Positions 1-4,993 of a stretch of DNA of 5,392 nucleotides are shown here, piece by piece. Each line of letters starts with the position of its first letter. Within the stretch, counting starts at the first letter, position 1. Under the pieces are notes generated by a model. That model was not told the origin of the DNA. It was given only the letters and a program-made list of their open reading frames with translations, and searched no databases. The translations under genes and the position numbers were made by a program. This stretch comes from Rhizobiaceae bacterium UBA1291 (lineage in GTDB: Bacteria; Pseudomonadota; Alphaproteobacteria; Rhizobiales; Rhizobiaceae). The stretch lies in contig DBUL01000221.1 in assembly GCA_002307905.1 (NCBI GenBank), positions 10,611 to 16,002 on the forward strand. Reading direction: 5' to 3'.

Positions 1-638
1 CCGTCCTCGTCGGGCAGCATCGCCCCCTTGGTGACGAGGCTTGCATCATAGGCAAAGCCGAATTCCTTTTGCGCCTCGAACAGACTGTCCGGCGCCGAAA
101 GATAGGGGGCGCGGAAGCCGCGAATGCCGGTGCGGGCAAAGGACGCCCAGCCCTCGGGCTCCTTGTCCGCCAAACCGTTCGCCTTCCACGCATCGATGAC
201 AACGCTGCGGAAGGTGGCGAATTCCGAGAGCCAATCGGCCTTGCTCCAGTCCTTGCCGTCGAAATGGCCACAGGCATGGCTGGCGATTTCGTGGCCTTCC
301 TGGCGGGCGTTCCAGACGTGGTCGAGCCGGGCGGCGACGTCCTCGACCGTCGGCGCGAAACCGATATTCGACCTGCCGGCCTTCATGCCCGGCGCCTTGT
401 AGCCCTTTGATTCGCCGCGCGGGATGAGTGTCGTACAGGAGAGAAAGTAGGTGAAATGGGCGTTGGCGCGCCTGGCGATGTCGCGGCTCTTCACCCACAG
501 GGCGTTGTCATGGGCCCCGTCGAAGGAAATCAGCAGGAGCTGCTTCGGCCGGGCCGCCGGTTGTGGCGATTCCGGTTCGGCCACGGCGGGCTGGGCGAGC
601 AGGGCGGAGAGACAAGCGGCAAGAACAAGACGGGACAT
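1..638 (-). CDS. Exported polysaccharide deacetylase-like protein (NodB-fold), C-terminus missing
   Basis: Probable secreted or periplasmic carbohydrate esterase that removes acetyl groups from an envelope or extracellular polysaccharide; the substrate cannot be told from sequence. The ATG at 636-638 opens 212 codons before the left edge of the window. Residues 1-20 look like a Sec signal peptide (MSRLVLAACLSALLAQPAVA) with an A-V-A cleavage site before Glu21. NodB-like motifs follow in order: SFDGAHD at 38-44 (motif 1, with Asp40 and Asp44), SHACGH at 120-125 (motif 2, the His-x3-His metal ligands His121 and His125), and RAPY at 176-179 (motif 3). Motif 1 lacks the adjacent Asp-Asp of the canonical TFDDG form. 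The ribosome-binding site is weak (AGG about 7 bases before the ATG). It is divergent from the NnrU gene with 126 bases between starts. The fold assignment is fairly sure; the enzymatic activity is inferred. Confidence 0.85.
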   Translation of the reverse strand, partial: MSRLVLAACLSALLAQPAVAEPESPQPAARPKQLLLISFDGAHDNALWVKSRDIARRANAHFTYFLSCTTLIPRGESKGYKAPGMKAGRSNIGFAPTVEDVAARLDHVWNARQEGHEIASHACGHFDGKDWSKADWLSEFATFRSVVIDAWKANGLADKEPEGWASFARTGIRGFRAPYLSAPDSLFEAQKEFGFAYDASLVTKGAMLPDED

Positions 639-764
639 CGAAAAACCTGGAAAAAATCAAGGCGGCTTTCTGTCAGCCAAATGCGGCGAAGCTTTGAACA
701 GGCTGGAATTTCCGGTCCGGGACCTTTATGCCATGGATACGAAAGTTCAATTGGGGTTTAAACG
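639..764. other. Divergent intergenic region between deacetylase and NnrU genes
   Basis: This 126-base gap must carry the promoters of both flanking genes. I see TTGAAC on the plus strand at 694-699 and on the minus strand at 745-750, but neither has a convincing -10 element at 16-18 bases. A GGGG run at 753-756 is the only ribosome-binding-like sequence before the NnrU start. No clear operator, terminator or small gene is visible. Confidence 0.5.
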
Positions 765-1343
765 ATGACAGTCCTGATCCTTGGGATCATTCTCTTTCTC
801 TGCACGCACATGATCCGCATCGTGGCGCCCGGTTTCCGTCACGCCATGGTACAAAAGCTCGGCGAGAACGGCTGGAAGGGCGTGCATGGCCTCGCCGGCA
901 TCGTCTCGCTCGTCGTGTTGGTCCTGGGCTGGCAGCAGGCGCCCGTTGTCAACTTGTGGTTTCCGCCCACTGGCATGACGCATCTGACGCTGACGCTGAT
1001 GCTGTTCGCCATGATAAGTCTCGTCGCGGGCTTGCTGCCGGCCGGTCATATCGCCACCAAGGCAAAGCACCCGATGGTGCTGTCGGTGAAGATCTGGGCG
1101 CTTGCGCACCTTCTATCCAACGGCGATCTCGCTTCGGTTCTGCTGTTCGGCTCCTTCCTCGCCTGGGGCGTGATCATGCGCATCGCGCTGAAACGCCGCC
1201 AGCGCGCCGGTGAGGTTACTCTGCGTCCATTCGTATCAGCCAAGTGGGACTTCATTGCCGTTCTGCTCGGCGCCGTCGTCTACGGCCTGTTCGTCTGGAA
1301 GCTGCACCTGCTGCTGTTCGGCGTTGCACCGCTTCCCATGTGA
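765..1343 (+). CDS. NnrU family integral membrane protein
   Basis: A 192-residue inner-membrane protein of the NnrU family, related to the plant and bacterial 15-cis-zeta-carotene isomerase (Z-ISO), which binds heme b. Hydrophobic segments lie at about 2-20, 42-56, 74-92, 105-118, 122-142 and 163-185, giving five or six transmembrane helices. Family hallmarks visible are His15 in the first helix, WKGVHGLAG (37-45, His41), KHP (101-103) and WALAHLLSNGD (111-121, His115). The conserved histidines are candidate heme or metal ligands. NnrU was named from the nitric oxide/nitrite reductase region of Rhodobacter, but no denitrification gene lies here, so a NO-related role should not be assumed. The ATG at 765 follows a GGGG run by 8 bases, a poor Shine-Dalgarno match, but the hydrophobic N-terminus and family length fit this start. 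No carotenoid gene is nearby. Family confident, function uncertain. Confidence 0.9.
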   Translation: MTVLILGIILFLCTHMIRIVAPGFRHAMVQKLGENGWKGVHGLAGIVSLVVLVLGWQQAPVVNLWFPPTGMTHLTLTLMLFAMISLVAGLLPAGHIATKAKHPMVLSVKIWALAHLLSNGDLASVLLFGSFLAWGVIMRIALKRRQRAGEVTLRPFVSAKWDFIAVLLGAVVYGLFVWKLHLLLFGVAPLPM

Positions 1344-1371
1344 GGCATCATGCCCGCCAACCGGCCTATCT

Positions 1372-1405
1372 GCCGTTTTCCGCTTACAAGTGCGGAAAAA
1401 TCGGT
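1372..1405 (+). terminator. Stem-loop between NnrU and TPR genes, possible terminator
   Basis: TTTTCCGC at 1376-1383 and GCGGAAAA at 1392-1399 form a perfect 8-base-pair stem around an 8-base loop. CCG (1373-1375) and CGG (1402-1404) extend it across a 2-base bulge, and a G-T pair can close it. There is no T-run after the stem, so this is not a classical intrinsic terminator; it might be a weak terminator, an RNA-stability element or a protein-binding palindrome. A poor promoter-like pair (CTTACA at 1383-1388, TAGAAG at 1406-1411, 17 bases apart) overlaps it and may start the TPR-der transcript. Confidence 0.35.
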
Positions 1406-1462
1406 TAGAAGGCCGCTCACGTATCAAGACGCATCGAAAGGCCGGCCGGTCCGGGAGCATTC

Positions 1463-2134
1463 ATGGTTGACAACAACGACAGCTTTATCCGCGAAGTCAA
1501 TGAGGAGCTGCGCTCCGACCAGTTCCGCAGTGCCTGGAAGAACTACGGCCGTATTATCATCGCTCTTGCCATTTTGATCGTGGTCGGCACCGCGGGCTAT
1601 CGCGGTTACGAATACTGGGACGAAAGGCAGTCGTCGGATGCCGGCGACAGGTTTCTTGAGGCTCTGACTCTCGCGAACGAAGGCAAGGCGGACGAGGCGA
1701 AGGCCGCGCTCGCCGCGCTGGAGGCGGATGGCTATGGCGCCTATTCCGTGCTGGCGCGCATGCGTTCTGCCACGGTCGAGGCGGAAAAGGGCGACCCGAC
1801 CGCTGCGATCGTCGCATTCTCGGCAATCGGCAAGGACACGTCCGTTCCGGCCGTCATCCGCGACGTCGCCCGGATGCGGGCGGCTTGGCTGCTGATCGAC
1901 GCCGGCACCTATGAACAGGTCTCGGCCGAGGTCGAAACCATGGCGACACCGCGCGATGCGATGCGACACTCGGCCCGCGAGGCGCTCGGGCTTTCGGCCT
2001 ACAGGGCCGGCGACATGGCCAAGGCGCGCGAGTGGTTCACGCAGATCGTCGAGGATGTCGAGGCTCCGCGCAATGTCGCCAGCCGGTCGCAGATGATGCT
2101 CGACAATATCAAGGCTTCCGGCAAGGCGCCGTAA
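1463..2134 (+). CDS. Membrane-anchored TPR-like protein, YfgM type (TPR_21 family)
   Basis: A 223-residue single-pass inner-membrane protein with a periplasmic helical-repeat domain. In E. coli, YfgM of this type associates with the SecYEG translocon and periplasmic chaperones and helps secretion and envelope proteostasis; the same role here is inferred. The short cytoplasmic N-terminus (1-29, including [14 protein letters not shown]) is typical of the family, followed by one transmembrane helix at about 30-46 and then GYEYWDERQ at 48-56. Helical pairs continue to the end; the clearest TPR-like unit is at 173-197 ([20 protein letters not shown] and following). GGGAG at 1453-1457, five bases before the ATG, is a good ribosome-binding site and fixes the start. 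der begins 38 bases downstream, so the two are probably co-transcribed. The context matches yfgM-bamB-der of enterobacteria but without bamB. No catalytic residues are expected. Confidence 0.88.
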   Translation: MVDNNDSFIREVNEELRSDQFRSAWKNYGRIIIALAILIVVGTAGYRGYEYWDERQSSDAGDRFLEALTLANEGKADEAKAALAALEADGYGAYSVLARMRSATVEAEKGDPTAAIVAFSAIGKDTSVPAVIRDVARMRAAWLLIDAGTYEQVSAEVETMATPRDAMRHSAREALGLSAYRAGDMAKAREWFTQIVEDVEAPRNVASRSQMMLDNIKASGKAP

Positions 2135-2172
2135 GTCGACAAGGCGGAAACGCCGGAAGGACACGACCAGTC

Positions 2173-3600
2173 ATGAGCTTTACCGTCGCCATCGTCGGGC
2201 GTCCGAATGTCGGCAAGTCCACCTTGTTCAACCGCTTGGTGGGCAAGAAGCTGGCGCTTGTCGACGATACGCCGGGTGTTACCCGTGACCGTCGCCCGGG
2301 CGACGCCAAGCTGATCGACCTGCGTTTCACCATCATCGATACCGCTGGTCTCGAGGAGACCGGACCCGATACGCTCGAGGGTCGCATGCGCGCCCAGACC
2401 GAGTTGGCGATCGATGAGGCCGACCTGACGCTTTTCGTCGTCGATGCCAAGGCGGGCCTTACCCCGCTCGACAAGACCTTCGGCGAACTTTTGCGTCGCA
2501 GTGGCAAGCCGGTGGTGTTGGTTGCCAACAAGTCCGAGGCCAAGGGGTCCGACGGCGGTTTCTACGATGCCTTCACGCTGGGGCTCGGCGAGCCGGTGCC
2601 GATCTCGGCCGAGCACGGCCAGGGCATGATCGACCTGCGCGATGCCATTGTTGCGGCGATCGGCGAGGAGACGGCTTTTCCGGAGGAGGTCGATGAGGCG
2701 GAAACGGACGTTCGGGTTTCGGCCGACGAAGTCGGCGGCGAGGCCGGCGAGGAGATCGAACCCGAATACGACGAGACCAGGCCGCTGCGCGTCGCTATCG
2801 TTGGCCGCCCGAATGCCGGCAAGTCGACGCTGATCAACCGCTTCCTCGGCGAGGACAGGCTTTTGACCGGCCCGGAGGCCGGCATTACGCGCGATTCGAT
2901 TTCGGTCGAATGGGACTGGCGCGGCCGTACCATCAAGATGTTCGACACCGCCGGCATGCGCCGCAAGGCGCGCGTGCAGGAGAAGCTGGAAAAGCTCTCG
3001 GTTGCCGATGCGCTGCGCGCGATCCGCTTTGCCGAGATCGTCGTGATTGTCTTCGATGCCACCATTCCGTTCGAAAAGCAGGATCTGCAGATCGTCGATC
3101 TGGTGCTGCGCGAAGGCCGCGCCGCGGTGATTGCCTTCAATAAATGGGATCTGGTCGAGGACACGCAGGCGGTGCTCGCCGAACTGCGCGAAAAGACCGA
3201 CCGACTGCTGCCGCAGGCGCGCGGCATCCGCGCGGTGCCGATGGCGGGGCAGACCGGCTATGGCCTCGACAAGCTGATGCAGGCGATCATCGATACCGAC
3301 CGCATCTGGAACAAGCGCATTTCGACCGCCAAGCTCAACCGCTGGCTCGAACATACCCAGGTCCAGCATCCGCCACCGGCCGTGTCGGGCCGGCGCATCA
3401 AGCTCAAGTACATGACCCAGGTGAAGGCGCGCCCGCCGGCCTTCATGATTTCGTGCACGCGCGCCGATGCGCTGCCGGAGAGCTATGTGCGTTATCTGAC
3501 GAACGGCCTGCGCGCCGATTTCGATATGCCGGGCGTGCCGATCCGTATCCACTTCAAGGCGGCGGAAAACCCGTTCGAGAACCGTCGCAAGAAGCGCTGA
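2173..3600 (+). CDS. der: Ribosome biogenesis GTPase Der (EngA)
   Basis: A 475-residue tandem GTPase required for maturation of the 50S ribosomal subunit; it is essential in most bacteria and acts in the cytoplasm. GTPase domain 1 shows G1 GRPNVGKS (9-16), the G2 region TPGVTRD (33-39), G3 DTAG (56-59), G4 NKSE (119-122, against NKxD elsewhere) and G5 SAE (145-147). An acidic linker follows (about 165-201). Domain 2 has G1 GRPNAGKS (211-218), ITRD (238-241), DTAG (258-261) and G4 NKWD (323-326); its G5 is degenerate (PMAGQTG, 356-362). A C-terminal KH-like domain covers about 380-465 ([16 protein letters not shown]) and ends in a basic tail NRRKKR. Length is normal for the family. The ATG at 2173 was chosen over an in-frame upstream ATG at 2032 because [12 protein letters not shown] is the family start and GGAAGGA (2155-2161) precedes it. 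Likely co-transcribed with the TPR gene. Confidence 0.98.
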   Translation: MSFTVAIVGRPNVGKSTLFNRLVGKKLALVDDTPGVTRDRRPGDAKLIDLRFTIIDTAGLEETGPDTLEGRMRAQTELAIDEADLTLFVVDAKAGLTPLDKTFGELLRRSGKPVVLVANKSEAKGSDGGFYDAFTLGLGEPVPISAEHGQGMIDLRDAIVAAIGEETAFPEEVDEAETDVRVSADEVGGEAGEEIEPEYDETRPLRVAIVGRPNAGKSTLINRFLGEDRLLTGPEAGITRDSISVEWDWRGRTIKMFDTAGMRRKARVQEKLEKLSVADALRAIRFAEIVVIVFDATIPFEKQDLQIVDLVLREGRAAVIAFNKWDLVEDTQAVLAELREKTDRLLPQARGIRAVPMAGQTGYGLDKLMQAIIDTDRIWNKRISTAKLNRWLEHTQVQHPPPAVSGRRIKLKYMTQVKARPPAFMISCTRADALPESYVRYLTNGLRADFDMPGVPIRIHFKAAENPFENRRKKR

Positions 3601-3612
3601 CGCGTTTTTTGC
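3587..3612 (+). terminator. Stem-loop across the der stop codon, possible terminator
   Basis: Bases 3587-3596 (GCAAGAAGCG) can pair with 3601-3612 (CGCGTTTTTTGC) around the loop CTGA, which includes the stop codon, with a 2-base bulge at 3604-3605 and one G-T pair. The T-run lies inside the 3' arm and not after it, so it is not a textbook terminator. It sits in the 17-base space between convergent stop codons, where termination would be useful. Weak support. Confidence 0.3.
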
Positions 3613-3617
3613 CGGAT

Positions 3618-4685
3618 TCAGGCGTCCGCCGGCGGGCTCTCTTGTCGTAACTGCAACCGCTGCCGCTTGGCTTGGGTTTTTGCCTCGATCACATTGTCGA
3701 GAAACTGTCTTGTTGCGGCCTGCCAGGTGTAGCCCTCGGCCAGGTGCCTGGCGTCCTCGGTTGATCGTTCCAGCGCGGCAAGGCAGGCCGTGCGCAGGTC
3801 GTCATCAAGTGCGCCGGCGCCGCTGCCAGCCGGTATGATGTCGGCGGGGCCGGTGACCGGATAGGCCGCGACCGGAACGCCGGAGGCGAGTGCCTCCAAA
3901 ATGGTGTTGCCGAAGGTGTCGGTCTTCGACGGGAAGACGAAGACATCGGCCTCCGCGTAAGCCTGCGCCAGATCGTCGCCGAACTTCATGCCGGTGAAAT
4001 GTACATTCGGATAACGTGCCTGAAGCTCCGGGCGGGCCGGGCCGTCACCGACCACGATCTTCGAACCGGGCAGGTCCAGATCGAGAAAGGCGGGCAGGTT
4101 CTTCTCCACCGCGACGCGGCCGACCGTCATGAAGATCGGCCGGGGCAGGCCGAACGGCTTCTCGCTTTGCGGGCGGGGCCGGAAGAGGGAGAGGTCGATG
4201 CCGCGGCCCCACAGGCGGAGATTGGCAAGGCCTTTCGCCGCCAGTTCGCGTCGCAGGCTCTCGGTCGCCACCATGCAGACGCCGCCGCGATTGTGGAACC
4301 AGCGGACATAGGCATAGAGCCAGGAGAGCGGCACGGGCACACGGGTGCGCACATATTCGGGAAAGCGGGTGTGGTAGCTGGTGGAAAACGGCATGTGTTT
4401 CTTCAGGCACCAGCGCCGCGCCATCAGGCCTAGCGGGCCTTCGGTGGCGATGTGCATGAAGTCCGGCTTTTCCGCTTCGATCCTGCGGGCGATCTGGCCG
4501 TAGGTCGCCAGCGACAGGCGGATTTCCGGATAGGTCGGCATGGGAATGCTGCGAAACGGCTTGGGGGTGATCATCGCCACGTCGTAGCCTTGGGCAGCCA
4601 GTTCGCGATTGGTCGTCTCGATCGAGCGGACGACGCCGTTCACCTGCGGGTGCCAGGCATCGGTGACGATCATGATCTTGGGCAT
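3618..4685 (-). CDS. GT4 glycosyltransferase, probable diacylglycerol glycosyltransferase (SqdX/Agt-like)
   Basis: A 355-residue retaining GT-B glycosyltransferase of family GT4. The N-terminal acceptor domain starts with IVTDAWHPQVNGVVRS (6-21), the signature of the subgroup that includes cyanobacterial SqdX, MgtA-type mannosyltransferases and the Agrobacterium glycolipid synthase Agt; HIATEGPLG (78-86) and TSYHTRFPEY (102-111) also fit. The donor domain has GRVAVEKN (189-196), GDGP (213-216) and SKTDTFGNTILEALASGVPV (253-272), where Asp256 and Glu264 form the E-x7-E-type nucleotide-sugar site with Asp in first place. A basic C-terminal stretch (334-347, with KTQAKRQR) could touch anionic membrane lipid. 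I chose the ATG at 4683-4685 because it gives the family N-terminus; a GTG 28 codons upstream would add an Arg/Ala/Pro-rich extension with no ribosome site. The SD is poor (GAGAG about 15 bases away); ATG at 4673 is an alternative. A Pho-box promoter upstream suggests phosphate-starvation control. Exact sugar and acceptor are inferred. Confidence 0.88.
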   Translation of the reverse strand: MPKIMIVTDAWHPQVNGVVRSIETTNRELAAQGYDVAMITPKPFRSIPMPTYPEIRLSLATYGQIARRIEAEKPDFMHIATEGPLGLMARRWCLKKHMPFSTSYHTRFPEYVRTRVPVPLSWLYAYVRWFHNRGGVCMVATESLRRELAAKGLANLRLWGRGIDLSLFRPRPQSEKPFGLPRPIFMTVGRVAVEKNLPAFLDLDLPGSKIVVGDGPARPELQARYPNVHFTGMKFGDDLAQAYAEADVFVFPSKTDTFGNTILEALASGVPVAAYPVTGPADIIPAGSGAGALDDDLRTACLAALERSTEDARHLAEGYTWQAATRQFLDNVIEAKTQAKRQRLQLRQESPPADA

Positions 4686-4812
4686 GGTGCGATCGCTGTT
4701 CTCTCGGTGGCCGGCCGTCGGCGCAGGGGCCGCTCGTCCGCGTCGTGTCCCTTCGACGCCCGCAAGCACGGGAAGGGCTCGGGACTCAAAGGTGCCCTCG
4801 TCGTTCAGAAGC

Positions 4813-4818
4813 CTTATG
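4813..4818 (-). promoter_or_regulatory. -10 element of the glycosyltransferase promoter
   Basis: Read on the minus strand this is CATAAG, four of six matches to TATAAT. It begins exactly 10 bases after the Pho-box-like site, the spacing used when PhoB replaces -35 recognition. Transcription would start near 4806, leaving a leader of about 120 bases before the ATG at 4685. Confidence 0.5.
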
Positions 4819-4828
4819 GGCGGGCAAT

Positions 4829-4846
4829 GTTACAATTGCATGTCAG
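4829..4846 (-). promoter_or_regulatory. Pho-box-like site (PhoB binding) upstream of the glycosyltransferase
   Basis: On the minus strand the site reads CTGACATGCAATTGTAAC. Against the alphaproteobacterial Pho box (CTGTCAT, 4 bases, CTGTCAT) the first half-site matches 6 of 7 and the second 4 of 7 positions, with the correct 11-base repeat period and an A+T-leaning spacer (GCAA). It points toward the glycosyltransferase and has a -10 element at the right distance. A third, weaker half-site GCGTCAT lies one period upstream (4851-4857). PhoB control is an inference from this match. Confidence 0.6.
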
Positions 4847-4853
4847 GGACATG
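4839..4853. repeat. Inverted repeat CATGTC-AGG-GACATG
   Basis: A perfect 6-base inverted repeat with a 3-base spacer (arms 4839-4844 and 4848-4853). It overlaps the first Pho half-site. It could be a separate operator for a dimeric regulator of either divergent gene, or simply result from two Pho-related TGTC/GACA sequences facing each other. Confidence 0.45.
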
Positions 4854-4930
4854 ACGCAACTTGCGCCGGGCTTGTTCAGTCGCAGTCTCGTCAATCCTGC
4901 TGTTGCTGTGTGCTTTCGGCACTCGCCTCC

Positions 4931-4962
4931 GGCGCACCATGGCCTATATTCGCAGGCGCACC
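4931..4962 (+). repeat. Direct repeat GGCGCACC flanking the alpha-glucosidase -10 element
   Basis: The octamer GGCGCACC occurs at 4931-4938 and 4955-4962, a 24-base period, with the CTATAT element between the copies. Such placement could allow a regulator to cover the promoter, but two octamers in G+C-rich DNA may also arise by chance. Confidence 0.3.
4944..4949 (+). promoter_or_regulatory. -10 element of the alpha-glucosidase promoter
   Basis: CTATAT is the exact -10 hexamer common in rhizobial housekeeping promoters. No CTTGAC-like -35 stands 17 or 18 bases upstream (ACTCGC and CACTCG are poor), so the promoter is either weak or depends on an activator. A start near 4956 would give a leader of about 38 bases. 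Confidence 0.45.
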
Positions 4963-4993
4963 CACTTCTTTCATCATCCCCACAGGAGCGCGC

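Larger units (their letters stand above)
4686..4993. other. Divergent control region between glycosyltransferase and alpha-glucosidase
   Basis: This 308-base gap separates two divergent genes. From the glycosyltransferase side it holds an apparent leader of about 120 bases (4686-4806), a -10 element (4813-4818, minus), a Pho-box-like site (4829-4846, minus) overlapped by an inverted repeat, then a stretch without clear signals (4866-4930), and finally a CTATAT -10 element and ribosome-binding site for the alpha-glucosidase. Open frames crossing it lack family features and ribosome sites, so I see no additional gene. Confidence 0.6.

Noticed and set aside
600..638. Lipoprotein signal in the deacetylase (LAAC at residues 6-9)
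   Set aside because: The cysteine is too close to the N-terminus to leave a hydrophobic core before it; the A-V-A site at residue 20 is a better Sec cleavage site.
1424..2164. 246-codon minus-strand open frame opposite the TPR gene
   Set aside because: Same shadow effect; Arg-rich low-information product, and the plus-strand gene has a good ribosome site, a transmembrane helix and conserved context.
2032..2172. 47-codon N-terminal extension of Der from an upstream ATG
   Set aside because: It overlaps the end of the TPR gene in another frame and precedes the conserved Der N-terminus.
1999..3552. 517-codon open frame on the minus strand opposite der
   Set aside because: It mirrors the der codon phase in G+C-rich DNA, has Arg/His/Leu/Ala-rich composition with no recognisable motif, and der is unmistakable on the other strand.
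4686..4769. 28-residue N-terminal extension of the glycosyltransferase from a GTG codon
   Set aside because: The extension is Arg/Ala/Pro-rich, precedes the family start and has no purine-rich ribosome site upstream.
4855..4865. Small palindrome CGCAA-C-TTGCG
   Set aside because: Five-base arms around one base are common by chance; it lacks the central CG of LacI-type operators and has no second copy nearby.
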